Source: an uncultured Pelagibacteraceae bacterium (lineage in GTDB: Bacteria > Pseudomonadota > Alphaproteobacteria > Pelagibacterales > Pelagibacteraceae). Taken from it: a DNA stretch of 32,443 nt. Position numbers and translations under genes: made by a program. The notes beneath the pieces are model-generated. The model was not told the origin of the DNA and made no database searches. It worked only from the letters and a program-made list of their open reading frames with translations. Shown here one piece after another: positions 9,235 to 22,206 of the stretch. Every line of letters begins with the position of its first letter. Within the stretch, counting starts at the first letter, position 1. Where the stretch lies: positions 1 through 32,443 of the forward strand of contig CABXSO010000010.1 in NCBI GenBank assembly GCA_902514945.1, given 5' to 3'.

Positions 9235-9731
9235 AAAAAGGGTTTACATTAATAGAACTTTTAGTCGTTGTAGCGATTATGGGCATTATAGCAGCTATAG
9301 GTATCATGGCTTATAATGGATATATTAATAGTGCAAAAAGAAGCGTTACACTCTCACAGCATAATAAAGCAGTAGAATTTATTAAAAGCTCACTAGCTTT
9401 ATGTACAGCACAAGGCGGAGGAACACTTAAGTTAAGTAATACAAGATCAATTAACTGTGATATTGAAAATACTGCTGGAAATATAAACTCGATGAATAAT
9501 GTATTTATAAATCATTTTCTAGAATTAGGCTGGGAAAACCCATACGGGGAAAGTGATCCAGTTGTTTATACTGGTCGAAATAGCTCACAGGATAGAAATG
9601 GAAGAATGAGATTTGATGAAACTGAGTGCTCGAGTGGATCTCAAAAAAAACAAATAGCATTATGGGTAAAAACCCATGTAGATGATGATTATAATCCAAA
9701 ACTTATTGCGAAAAGTGGTTGGTGCTCTTGA
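9231..9731 (+). CDS. Third prepilin / minor pilin
   Basis: MKKG^FTLIELLVVVAIMGIIAAIGIMAYNGY; ATGA overlap with the upstream gene; four Cys in the mature domain. Confidence 0.93.
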   Translation: MKKGFTLIELLVVVAIMGIIAAIGIMAYNGYINSAKRSVTLSQHNKAVEFIKSSLALCTAQGGGTLKLSNTRSINCDIENTAGNINSMNNVFINHFLELGWENPYGESDPVVYTGRNSSQDRNGRMRFDETECSSGSQKKQIALWVKTHVDDDYNPKLIAKSGWCS

Positions 9732-9783
9732 GTTTGTGTTTATTTATATTGATTGAAAATTAATTTCTATTTAGAATAAACCC

Positions 9784-10764
9784 ATGGTTGAAACTGTAGT
9801 TGCACTATTACTTTTTTTAAATGGAAACATGGTTGAGCATGTTTACAAAGATAGCCTTAAAGTATGTAACGAATCTAAGAAAATTGCTGAACAAGTAGTT
9901 AATCCATTAAATGTTACTTTTGTGTGTAAAGAAGTTAAAGCAAAAACTGAAATAGATAGTGGTTCAAAACAAAAAAAAATAGTTAAAGTTTTTGATAACA
10001 ATATTTTCACTGGCTCTGGATCAGGTTTTTTTATCTCAGATGAAGGTCATTTAGTTACGAATTATCACGTTGTGAATTATTGCAATATAAATCAAGTTAA
10101 TTATGCTGGTAAAACCAGTAAAGCAAAAATACTTGCATACGATAGAATGAATGACTTAGCATTATTAGAGACAAACATTAAACCCAAAGACAAATTCGAT
10201 ATAGCAACGCAGGATGCTAAACTTTTAGATGATATATATGTCGCTGGTTATCCTTTTGGTAAGGCAGTTAGTTCATCAGTAAAAGTTACTAAAGGAGTTG
10301 TTAGCGCCCTTGCAGGGTTGCAAAATAATTATGCATTAGTTCAAATTGATGCAGCAATCCAACCAGGTAATAGTGGCGGTCCCATTGTTAATAGCAATGG
10401 TGATGTAATAGGAGTAGCTGTTGCAAAACTAGATTATAAAGATGCACTTGAATCTTATGGAACAATTCCTGAAAATACAAATTTTGGAATTAAATCCTCG
10501 ATATTAAAAAACTTTACATCTGCTAATAACATTAAAAATTCAAATGAGGCTCCTAAAGAAATTACCAAAGATAAAGTGGGTGAAAAAATTTTAAACGCAA
10601 CAGCCTATGTTGGTTGTTTTACCTCTGAGAATAAAATTTCTGCAATGAAAACTGTTGAAACTGCTTTTGGTCAGCCTAAATTAGCTTTTGATTTTGTTTG
10701 TTATAATGATTGTAAACAAAGAAATAGTGACAGTATTTGTCAGCAGCAATGTTCTCTTAACTAA
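9784..10764 (+). CDS. Trypsin-like serine protease (S1C/HtrA-type, no PDZ seen) with Cys-containing N- and C-terminal extensions
   Basis: Catalytic triad context TNYHVV / NDLALLE / GNSGGP; N-terminal LFLNGNMVEHVYKDSLKVCNESKKIAEQ; C-terminal CYNDCKQRNSDSICQQQC. Confidence 0.85.
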   Translation: MVETVVALLLFLNGNMVEHVYKDSLKVCNESKKIAEQVVNPLNVTFVCKEVKAKTEIDSGSKQKKIVKVFDNNIFTGSGSGFFISDEGHLVTNYHVVNYCNINQVNYAGKTSKAKILAYDRMNDLALLETNIKPKDKFDIATQDAKLLDDIYVAGYPFGKAVSSSVKVTKGVVSALAGLQNNYALVQIDAAIQPGNSGGPIVNSNGDVIGVAVAKLDYKDALESYGTIPENTNFGIKSSILKNFTSANNIKNSNEAPKEITKDKVGEKILNATAYVGCFTSENKISAMKTVETAFGQPKLAFDFVCYNDCKQRNSDSICQQQCSLN

Positions 10765-10778
10765 TAATCTTAAAGAAA

Positions 10779-12983
10779 ATGAAGATTAAATTAATAAATT
10801 TTGTTTTGTTCATTCTTTTCTTTGCTTTTCTTCCAGCACAAGCTGGAATAGTTGAGCCTGTTTATAAACAACTAAAGGATCCTGGTACAGATGATTTGCC
10901 ATCAACAGTTTCATTGCAAATAACTCCAAATGGAAAAAAAATGTTTGTATTGGATCACCTTGGAAATGCAGGTACTAAAAAAGTTCATATTTATGATTTA
11001 ACAACACCATTTGATCTAAGCACTATGGATGTCACAAACAGATTAAATATAAGTTTAGAAGGTCATGGTGATAATTTATTAGGTAATAATGATAACAAAG
11101 ATATAGAATTTAATAATGATGGAACAAAAGTGTTCTTTTTTAGTGAATATGGTTCATTGCAAATTCATAATTTAACAACTCCATATGATGTAGCTTCAAT
11201 TTCTTCTTCAACACTTGTAGCTGATGACGGACTAAATTACAAAACTAAGTATTCTGTAGATGATATTAAAGGTGTCGAATTTAATAACGATGGAACTAAA
11301 ATGTTTTTTGTTAATGGTAAAACCGCAGGGGCAACAGACATAGCACAAATTAATCTTTCCACTCCATTCGATCCCACGTCAGGAATTAAAGCATATACTC
11401 TTGATACAGAGCCTGCTGGAGTCTTTAAACATACAATGGAAGTATCTTTTGATGACGATGGTACAAGATTATACGTAAGTGAGACTAATAATAATTCAAC
11501 TGGTCTTACAACTTATATGTATGTTTACAAACTATATGATCCATTTGAATTGAGTTCTGCGAATTTTGTTGGCAAATGGCCAATTAAAGGAAATGGAAAC
11601 AATATTTCTGCATATTCCTGGACTTTTGGAAACAATGGAATGAAGCTTTATATCGGAACTGAAGACTTAAATAATGATGGAGATGATATAATTTATGAAT
11701 ATGATTTAACTTGTCCCTATGGAATAGTTATTTGTGAAAGTGAAACAGCATCAGTTGCAAGTGCTCAAGTGGAGATAGCTAAAAATGTTATTCATCAAAA
11801 TACTTCATCAATTTTTAAAAGATTTGAATGGTTGCGTAGAAATGAGAATAAAACAAATTTAAATAGTCATAATTTAAAATTAAATATTAACAATCCAATT
11901 TTAGCATCTTTAACAAATAAGTTACAATCTTCTTTTAAAGATCTTAAATATACTCAAGCATCATTAAAAACAAAAAAACCATTAAATGATAAAAGAAAAT
12001 GGTCCAGCTGGATACATGGAGATATTTCATTTGGAAGAAGGGGTGATACCATCTCATCAAAACCAAAAGGAATTTCCACTAAGGGAATATCGATTGGCAC
12101 GGATAAATTAACCAAAAATGGTAATTTCCTTGGATTTGCTATGAGATACGGTGATGACGATGTTGATATAAAATCTGCAACTAACGAGGAATTAAATTCT
12201 GAATCATTATCTTTTAATATCTATAGCCAATTACCAGGTAATACCTCAAATTTAAATGCTTTATTAGGGTTAAGCTTTTTAAATATAGAAAAAATGGTCT
12301 CTGGAAACACCACTGGTAAACGAATTGGAAAACAAATTTATACAGCTTTAAGTTACGAAGAAGAAAAAAATTACAATAAATTTGACATAATTCCTTATGG
12401 TAAAGCAGAATTAGGGATCACGCAGTTATCTGCATATACTGATTATGGAGCAGAAGGCGCAAATAACGCTGAGATCCATGAGAGACTTACTTTTAGAACA
12501 GGAAATGCATCTGCTGGCTTTAAGTTTGATCACACTTTATATATGGATGAAAGCAGATTAAGTAGAAATGGATTTTTAGAATACGTGTTTGATTTTACTC
12601 CTGATATAGATCATCGTTATAAAAATCACATCGATAATGTCACAGTTGAAAACACTATTAAAAGATATTCATCAAATAACATTAAAGGAAATATTGGTTT
12701 TGAATCATTTAATAAGAGTGGTTATACATTTGCATTAAATTATGAGCGATTTCAAAGTTTAGATAATAGTGCACACACAGATAGTCTCCTTTTTAAATTT
12801 GGAAAACAAAAAAATGAAAATACTAATTTTGATGTAATTTATGATCCTTTAAAAAATAATAATACTGAGATCAGTTACTTAAAAAATTATGATAATTTTA
12901 ATTTGAAAATTAAATCTAATTATGCGATGTATAGTAAAATTCCTGACTATGGTGCAGGCATTGAACTATCAGCAACGTTTTAA
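10779..12983 (+). CDS. Autotransporter-like surface protein: signal peptide, 5 propeller-type repeats, C-terminal beta-barrel
   Basis: Repeats F(N)xDGTKMFF...DLTTPFD; linker KRFEWLRRNENKTNL; C-terminal alternating strands ending in F (GIELSATF). Confidence 0.7.
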   Translation: MKIKLINFVLFILFFAFLPAQAGIVEPVYKQLKDPGTDDLPSTVSLQITPNGKKMFVLDHLGNAGTKKVHIYDLTTPFDLSTMDVTNRLNISLEGHGDNLLGNNDNKDIEFNNDGTKVFFFSEYGSLQIHNLTTPYDVASISSSTLVADDGLNYKTKYSVDDIKGVEFNNDGTKMFFVNGKTAGATDIAQINLSTPFDPTSGIKAYTLDTEPAGVFKHTMEVSFDDDGTRLYVSETNNNSTGLTTYMYVYKLYDPFELSSANFVGKWPIKGNGNNISAYSWTFGNNGMKLYIGTEDLNNDGDDIIYEYDLTCPYGIVICESETASVASAQVEIAKNVIHQNTSSIFKRFEWLRRNENKTNLNSHNLKLNINNPILASLTNKLQSSFKDLKYTQASLKTKKPLNDKRKWSSWIHGDISFGRRGDTISSKPKGISTKGISIGTDKLTKNGNFLGFAMRYGDDDVDIKSATNEELNSESLSFNIYSQLPGNTSNLNALLGLSFLNIEKMVSGNTTGKRIGKQIYTALSYEEEKNYNKFDIIPYGKAELGITQLSAYTDYGAEGANNAEIHERLTFRTGNASAGFKFDHTLYMDESRLSRNGFLEYVFDFTPDIDHRYKNHIDNVTVENTIKRYSSNNIKGNIGFESFNKSGYTFALNYERFQSLDNSAHTDSLLFKFGKQKNENTNFDVIYDPLKNNNTEISYLKNYDNFNLKIKSNYAMYSKIPDYGAGIELSATF

Positions 12984-12987
12984 TCTC

Positions 12988-15288
12988 ATGAAATTTATAA
13001 AAAAATTTATTTTAATTTTTTTATTTATGTTTCCTATCTCTAGCTCATATGGCGCTATGGTAACTAGTGTGCAAAACGAAACATTTGCTGATAATAGCTC
13101 TCGTGAAATAAATGGTATTGCATTTAATGAAGATGGAACCAAATTGTTTACTAGTTACAATATGTTAGCTAATCCTGGAGAAGAAGCGGAGGCCACTTAT
13201 AAGTTAAATGAATATAATCTATCTACTCCGTACGATATCTCTACCAGAACTTACGCTGGAAATGATGAAAGATGTGAATTGAATAGTGAGTCTGATGGTA
13301 CCGGCAATGGTCCATCTGGTGCAAGTGCTAAGTTACATGATATAAAATTTAGTAATGATGGAATGAAAGTATTTGTAGTGTCAGGACCATCTGCTAACAA
13401 TATAGATTCTGATAAAGTATATAGATTTGATTTAACCTCACCTTATGATATTTCAACCTGTTCTTACGTAAGTGAAACTACGAATCTTGACCTCATGAAA
13501 AATCAAAACGGAAGTCAAGCTGGATCAAGAGGTAGTGGAACCGCTGCAAATAAAGAAAAAAACCGTGTTCAAGGTATTGAATTTAATGAGACTGGTACAA
13601 AACTTTTTTTAATTTTTCATGGTCAAAGTAGTTTTCCGGCATCTGAAGGAGGTGGAGTCAGACCAACTAGACTTTTAGAGTATAAACTCTCAACCCCCTA
13701 TGACATAACTGATCTATCACTTGTTACTACAGCGGGAATTGAATTAGAAGATGAGGTTGCTAACCCAAATACAATGAGATTTAGCGAAAATGGAAAAAGA
13801 ATTTTTATTATTGACCACAATAACAATGCGGCAGGTCTTGAAGTTCATCAAATTTCACTTTCAAATCCATATGATACATCTTCATATACAATAGATGGAC
13901 GAGTTAGAACGGCGGATTTAGATGGTGATCATAATGAACCAAGAGGTATTGCATTTAGCAAATCTGGTTTAAAAATGTATGTAGGTGATGATAATGAACA
14001 AAGAATTTATGAATTTGATTTAGTTTGTCCTTTTAATATCATTAAGGGAAAATGTCCTCCAATTACAGAAAACAAAGACAGAACTGCAATGATAGAAGCT
14101 CAAATCGAAATTGCTAAAAGAACTATAGATCATTCAACTGATACTGCTTTAAATCGTTTAAAATGGATAAGAAGAAATAAAGATAATCAAAATTTAACAA
14201 ATCTTAATATTGATTTAAACTTTAACAATCAAATGATTAATTCGTTAACTAAAGCAGTAAAAACTTCTACTAATAAGAAAAAGAAAGAAGATAAAAAAAA
14301 GGACATATTTTATTGGAGTGAAGGAAGTATTGCTGTTGGTAGAATAGGAGACTCGAGTATCGCCTCAACTAAAAAAATTGGTACTGATGCTATTACAGTT
14401 GGTGCAGACAAACTTACTAATAACAATGGAATTAAAGGATTAGCTTTTAGAGTAGGCAGAAATGATGTTGATGTTGGAACTTCGGGAAGCAATTTAGAAA
14501 CCGATACATATAACCTTACATATTACGCAACATCTCCCATCAAAGATGATACAAAGTTTTTAGACACAATCTTTGGTATTGGTGGATTAAGCTCAAATTT
14601 ATTTAATAGTTTAGATGGTAAAAATTTAACTTCTGATAGAAACGGTGGACAAATATATGGAACGATTAGAATTAAAGATGAAATAAAGAAAAATAATCTT
14701 ACCTTAATTCCATCAGGAAGATTTGATATTGGTCATACTATTTTAGATAATTACAAAGAGCCAGGCGGTGGCGCTATAAAAGTAGAAAAACAACATGTTA
14801 GATCAAAAAAAATAAGAGCAGGATTAGCTGCTGTAGAAGATTCATCTAATGATAATTATACTTTTAGAAGACATGGAAAATTAGAGTACGTTGCTAACAT
14901 CGATCGTTCCTCTAATTTTAAATATACTTACGTTTCTGATACTTCTAAGAGGTTTAATGAAAAATTAAAAACCGGATCTTTGCATAATTTAAGTGGTGAA
15001 ATTGGTATTGATATTATTATGCCAAATAGTTTTAGTATTTTTCTAATATATGAGCGTAATCAAGAGTTAGGAACTGGATATACTGATAAAATGCATATTG
15101 CACTTGGATATTTACCAAATCAAAATACTAATTATGCTTTTATAGTTGATGGTATAGATGAACCTAGATCAAATTATATTATCAAAAAGAAAGTAAATGA
15201 TTTTTCAGTTGATTTTAAGTTAACAAATAATTTAATGAATCCTACAGATTACCATGAGGCATCTTTAAATTTGATACGTAAGTTTTAG
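12988..15288 (+). CDS. Autotransporter-like surface protein, paralogue of the preceding gene (start corrected to internal ATG)
   Basis: MKFIKKFILIFLFMFPISSSYGA signal peptide at 12988; five FxxDGTKxF...LSTPYDIS repeats; linker NRLKWIRRNKDNQNL; terminal ..LIRKF. The listed start at 12922 overlaps the upstream gene. Confidence 0.72.
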   Translation: MKFIKKFILIFLFMFPISSSYGAMVTSVQNETFADNSSREINGIAFNEDGTKLFTSYNMLANPGEEAEATYKLNEYNLSTPYDISTRTYAGNDERCELNSESDGTGNGPSGASAKLHDIKFSNDGMKVFVVSGPSANNIDSDKVYRFDLTSPYDISTCSYVSETTNLDLMKNQNGSQAGSRGSGTAANKEKNRVQGIEFNETGTKLFLIFHGQSSFPASEGGGVRPTRLLEYKLSTPYDITDLSLVTTAGIELEDEVANPNTMRFSENGKRIFIIDHNNNAAGLEVHQISLSNPYDTSSYTIDGRVRTADLDGDHNEPRGIAFSKSGLKMYVGDDNEQRIYEFDLVCPFNIIKGKCPPITENKDRTAMIEAQIEIAKRTIDHSTDTALNRLKWIRRNKDNQNLTNLNIDLNFNNQMINSLTKAVKTSTNKKKKEDKKKDIFYWSEGSIAVGRIGDSSIASTKKIGTDAITVGADKLTNNNGIKGLAFRVGRNDVDVGTSGSNLETDTYNLTYYATSPIKDDTKFLDTIFGIGGLSSNLFNSLDGKNLTSDRNGGQIYGTIRIKDEIKKNNLTLIPSGRFDIGHTILDNYKEPGGGAIKVEKQHVRSKKIRAGLAAVEDSSNDNYTFRRHGKLEYVANIDRSSNFKYTYVSDTSKRFNEKLKTGSLHNLSGEIGIDIIMPNSFSIFLIYERNQELGTGYTDKMHIALGYLPNQNTNYAFIVDGIDEPRSNYIIKKKVNDFSVDFKLTNNLMNPTDYHEASLNLIRKF

Positions 15289-15353
15289 CTTAATTATGGT
15301 GTAAATACAAAAATTAGTAAAAATTTTTAGTCTAGTTATGCTATTTATAGAAA

Positions 15354-17309
15354 ATGAAATTTCCGATTCTATTACCCAATATTTTTAATCATCCTTTTAC
15401 TTATGAAAGTGATTTAAAATTAAAAGTAGGTGATTACGTCTTGGTCCCTTTTGGTAAATCTAAAATTACAGGTGTAGTTTGGGATGAATTTGAAAAAAAA
15501 AATAATAAAAATTTCAAGTTAAAAACTGTTTTAAAAAAATTGAATGTAACTCCGTTAAAAAAAACAACTATAAAATTTCTTAATTGGTTTGCTGAATACA
15601 ATATAGTTCCAAAAGGAATGGCTTTAAAATTAGTTTTATTAAGTAGTAATGCTATAGAAAAGTTTCCAAAAGAAGTTTTTAAAACCTTTAATACTAATAT
15701 TAGCGAAAATAAAATTAAACTTTCTGAGGAACAAAAAAAATCTCTAAAAAAAATGAATATTTTTAATGACAAATTTAGAGTTCATGTTCTTCAAGGGACA
15801 ACAGGATCAGGGAAAACTATTGTTTATTTTTCAGCTTTAAAGGAAATTATAATCAAAGGTTTTCAAGGCTTAATACTTTTACCTGAAATAGGTTTAACAA
15901 GTCAGTTCGAAAAAAAGTTTTTAGAGTTTTTTGGAATTAATCCTGCAATTTGGCACTCTAGTATTTCGAAGAAAAAAAAAGAAGTCATTTGGAGTGGTGT
16001 TGCAAATGGCGAAATTAAAGTGGTAATAGGGGCAAGATCATCTTTATTTTTGCCGTTTAAAAGATTAGGATTAATTGTAGTTGATGAAGAACATGACCAA
16101 TCTTACAAACAGGATGAAGGTGTTACCTATAATGCAAGAGATATGGGAATTACAAGAGCATCATTTGAGAATATTCCTATAAATCTAGTAACAGCGGTTC
16201 CATCTATTGAAACATATGAAAATATAAAAATAGGAAAGTATAGTGTATCTAAATTAAGTCAGAGATATAAAAATGCATCTCTGCCTAATTACGAAATTAT
16301 AAATTTAAATAATTCTAAGTTAGAAAAACAGTCTTGGTTATCAAATGAAATTATTCAAAAGGTAAATTTACACCTAGAAAAAAAAGATCAAGTTTTATTT
16401 TTTCTTAATAGACGAGGATTTTCACCACATGTACTTTGTAATAAGTGTTATACAAGTTTTTCATGTCCAAATTGCAGTATCAATCTAGTTTATCATAAAA
16501 AGAAAGAAAATTTGCTCTGTCATTACTGTGGATACAAAGCTCTTTTAAAAAGAGACTGTTCAAAAGAAGGAAATTGTGAATTTGTCTTTAGTGGTCCTGG
16601 TGTCGAAAGAATATCAGACGAAGTAAAAAGAAAATTTCCAGATAAGAAAATTGAAATCTTCTCAAGTGATACTATGAACAAAAAAAGTGCGATTGATAAG
16701 CTGAACAAAATTATTAAAAATGAAACTAATATTTTAGTTGGAACACAATTAATTTCAAAAGGATTTCATTTTCCAAGTTTAAATTGTATTGTAGTTGTTG
16801 ACATCGATCTTTCATTGCAAGGACATGATTTAAGAGGAGCTGAAAAGAATCTACAACTTTATCATCAACTTTCAGGAAGAGCTGGCAGAACTGGAAAATC
16901 AGCTACAGTTTATTTTCAAACATATAATCATGATACAAAAATGATTGACGATATTACTAATAAAAATCCTGATATTTTTCTGGAAAGAGAGTTAGAGATT
17001 AGAAAAAAAAATAAACTCCCCCCCTTCCAAAGATTTATTTCACTAATACTTACTGGTGAAAATGAGAATAAATTAGAAACAGAGGCTTTGGCATTTAAAA
17101 ATTTTATAGAAAATAAAATTGAAGGCAGGGTATTGGGACCAGTAAGTGCACCCATATTTAGATTAAAGAGAAAATTTAGAGTTAGATTGCTAATAAGAGG
17201 AATTAAATCAATGAAAGTACAAAACTCAATTGCAAAGATTATTCCAAACTATAAGTTTGCAGCTGGAATAAAACTTTCAGTTGATGTTGACCCTATAAAC
17301 TTCAATTAA
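15354..17309 (+). CDS. priA: Primosomal protein N' / helicase PriA
   Basis: GTTGSGKT, DEEHDQSYKQDEG, zinc-binding Cys cluster (CNKCYTSFSCPNC...CHYCGY), LSGRAGRTGK. Confidence 0.95.
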   Translation: MKFPILLPNIFNHPFTYESDLKLKVGDYVLVPFGKSKITGVVWDEFEKKNNKNFKLKTVLKKLNVTPLKKTTIKFLNWFAEYNIVPKGMALKLVLLSSNAIEKFPKEVFKTFNTNISENKIKLSEEQKKSLKKMNIFNDKFRVHVLQGTTGSGKTIVYFSALKEIIIKGFQGLILLPEIGLTSQFEKKFLEFFGINPAIWHSSISKKKKEVIWSGVANGEIKVVIGARSSLFLPFKRLGLIVVDEEHDQSYKQDEGVTYNARDMGITRASFENIPINLVTAVPSIETYENIKIGKYSVSKLSQRYKNASLPNYEIINLNNSKLEKQSWLSNEIIQKVNLHLEKKDQVLFFLNRRGFSPHVLCNKCYTSFSCPNCSINLVYHKKKENLLCHYCGYKALLKRDCSKEGNCEFVFSGPGVERISDEVKRKFPDKKIEIFSSDTMNKKSAIDKLNKIIKNETNILVGTQLISKGFHFPSLNCIVVVDIDLSLQGHDLRGAEKNLQLYHQLSGRAGRTGKSATVYFQTYNHDTKMIDDITNKNPDIFLERELEIRKKNKLPPFQRFISLILTGENENKLETEALAFKNFIENKIEGRVLGPVSAPIFRLKRKFRVRLLIRGIKSMKVQNSIAKIIPNYKFAAGIKLSVDVDPINFN

Positions 17310-17344
17310 TGAGCAAAAAAAGACCTTTTTAACAAATCGGTTAC

Positions 17345-17399
17345 TTGAAGACCTAAAGTTCATATGCTAATTAGAGCCTGATTTTAGTTTAATCTTCAA
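17345..17399 (+). promoter_or_regulatory. Candidate hairpin in the atpH leader (TTGAAGA ... TCTTCAA)
   Basis: 7-bp perfect arms 17345-17351 / 17393-17399 with inner CTAAA (17353-17357) / TTTAG (17383-17387) pairing, 18 nt before the TTG start of atpH. Confidence 0.3.
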
Positions 17400-17416
17400 C
17401 ATAACAAGGAACAAAG

Positions 17417-17974
17417 TTGAGCAAAGACACGGGATTTTCAATAACTTCAGCAGAAAGATATTCGCTTGCACTTTATGAGCTATCCAATGAGAGCAATCTT
17501 TTAACTCAAATTGAGGAACAATGCTCATCAATCCTAGGTTTAATAAACTCAAGTAGGGATTTTAAAAATTTAATAAAAGATCCAACAACTAAACAAGATG
17601 ATTTATTCAAGATTACAACCTCAATTTCAGAAAATTATAAATTTGAGACTTTACTTAAAAATTTTTTGAATTTTTTAATTCAAAAAAGACGGTTCTTTTT
17701 TTTAGAGAGAATTCTTAAAAGTTTTATTGAGATATGTTCAAAAAAAAGAGGTGAACTTAAAGCAGAATTAAAATCAGCAAAAGAGTTGTCCAATGATGAA
17801 ATAACCAGAATCACAGAGGAACTAACTAAAAATTTTAGCTCAAAAATAAAATTAAACTACAAATATGATAAAAGTTTAATAGGAGGTTTAGTGCTTCAAG
17901 TTGGAAGCACTATGGTTGACGCCTCAATTAAAAATAAATTACAACAAATTGAAAACAGAATGATAGAGGCATAA
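17417..17974 (+). CDS. atpH: F1 ATP synthase delta subunit
   Basis: Delta/OSCP family sequence and position before atpA; TTG start. Confidence 0.92.
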   Translation: MSKDTGFSITSAERYSLALYELSNESNLLTQIEEQCSSILGLINSSRDFKNLIKDPTTKQDDLFKITTSISENYKFETLLKNFLNFLIQKRRFFFLERILKSFIEICSKKRGELKAELKSAKELSNDEITRITEELTKNFSSKIKLNYKYDKSLIGGLVLQVGSTMVDASIKNKLQQIENRMIEA

Positions 17975-19507
17975 ATGGAAATAAATCCTTCAGAAGTTAC
18001 AAAAATATTAAAAGAACAAATCAAAAATTTTGGCGAAAAGACTGAGGTAACTGAAGTTGGCCAAGTCTTATCAGTTGGAGATGGTATTGCTAGAATTTAT
18101 GGCTTAGACAATGTTCAGGCTGGTGAAATGGTTGAGTTTGCTGATGGCTCAAAAGGGATGGCTCTTAACTTAGAAAGTGAAAATGTTGGGGTTGTAATTT
18201 TTGGTGATGACAGAAATATTAAAGAAGGTGATGTTGTTAAAAGAACAGGAAACATCGTTGATACACCAGTTGGAAAAGAACTTTTAGGTAGAGTAGTTGA
18301 TGGCCTAGGAAATCCAATTGATGGAAAAGGATCGCTGGATAAAAGTGTTAAAAAAACAAGAGTAGAGGTTAAAGCCCCTGGTATTATCCCTAGGCAATCA
18401 GTTAGTGAACCAATGCAAACCGGATTAAAATCAATTGATAGCCTGGTGCCAATTGGAAGAGGTCAAAGGGAATTAATTATTGGAGACAGACAGACAGGTA
18501 AAACTGCTGTTGCTGTCGATGCAATTATAAATCAAAAAAAAATTAATGAGTCAGGTGATGAGAAACAAAAATTATATTGTATCTATGTTGCAGTTGGTCA
18601 AAAAAGATCAACAGTAAGACAAATTCAAAAAACCTTAGAAGAAGCTGGTGCAATGGAATACACAACTATTGTTGCTGCTACAGCATCGGACTCAGCTCCA
18701 TTACAATTTTTAGCTCCTTATACAGGTTGTGCAATGGGTGAATATTTTAGAGATAATGGAATGCACGCATTAATTATTTATGATGATTTATCGAAACAAG
18801 CTGTTGCTTATAGACAAATGTCTCTTCTTTTAAGAAGACCCCCAGGAAGAGAAGCATACCCAGGAGACGTATTTTACTTGCATAGTAGATTACTAGAAAG
18901 AGCAGCAAAACTTAGTGATGAACATGGTGGAGGATCACTAACAGCACTTCCAATAATTGAAACCCAAGGTGGTGATGTTTCCGCATTTATTCCAACAAAT
19001 GTAATTTCAATTACAGATGGCCAGATATTTCTGGAAACAGAGCTTTTTAACCAAGGTATTAGACCAGCAATTAATGTTGGTTTATCTGTATCGAGGGTTG
19101 GGTCCTCAGCCCAAACAAAAGCCATGAAAAAAGTATCAGGCTCAATGAAACTTGAGTTAGCACAATACAGAGAAATGGCTGCTTTTGCTCAATTTGGATC
19201 AGATTTAGATGCCTCTACGCAGCAGCTACTTAATAGAGGTTCAAAGTTGACTGAACTACTAAAACAAAAACAATATTCACCGCTGACGGTCGCAGAGCAA
19301 GTGGTATCCGTTTTTTGTGGAGTTAAAGGTTATTTAGATGATATTAATTTAAAAGATATTGCAGAGTTTGAGTCTAAAATAATTGAAAAGTGTAAATCTG
19401 ATAAGCCTGAAATAATTGATTCAATCCAAAGTTCTGGAAAGCTTGAAGAGGATAAAGAAAAACTATTAATAGAAGTAATCACTCAACTTAAACAAAACTT
19501 TAAATAA
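17975..19507 (+). CDS. atpA: F1 ATP synthase alpha subunit
   Basis: [19 protein letters not shown]; strongly conserved throughout. Confidence 0.99.
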   Translation: MEINPSEVTKILKEQIKNFGEKTEVTEVGQVLSVGDGIARIYGLDNVQAGEMVEFADGSKGMALNLESENVGVVIFGDDRNIKEGDVVKRTGNIVDTPVGKELLGRVVDGLGNPIDGKGSLDKSVKKTRVEVKAPGIIPRQSVSEPMQTGLKSIDSLVPIGRGQRELIIGDRQTGKTAVAVDAIINQKKINESGDEKQKLYCIYVAVGQKRSTVRQIQKTLEEAGAMEYTTIVAATASDSAPLQFLAPYTGCAMGEYFRDNGMHALIIYDDLSKQAVAYRQMSLLLRRPPGREAYPGDVFYLHSRLLERAAKLSDEHGGGSLTALPIIETQGGDVSAFIPTNVISITDGQIFLETELFNQGIRPAINVGLSVSRVGSSAQTKAMKKVSGSMKLELAQYREMAAFAQFGSDLDASTQQLLNRGSKLTELLKQKQYSPLTVAEQVVSVFCGVKGYLDDINLKDIAEFESKIIEKCKSDKPEIIDSIQSSGKLEEDKEKLLIEVITQLKQNFK

Positions 19508-19517
19508 TAATAAGAAA

Positions 19518-22198
<2,681 letters not shown>

Positions 22199-22206
<8 letters not shown>

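Noticed and set aside
12922-12987. Upstream extension of the second autotransporter (MRCIVKFLTMVQALNYQQRFNL)
   Set aside because: Overlaps the end of the preceding gene; a proper signal peptide starts at the ATG at 12988.
15289-15353. AAAAATT...AATTTTT inverted repeat before priA as a terminator
   Set aside because: All A/T, no GC stem or clear U-tract; expected by chance at this base composition.
17310-17340. AAAAAGacCTTTTT after priA as a terminator
   Set aside because: Two-nt loop and A/T stem; not a credible intrinsic terminator.
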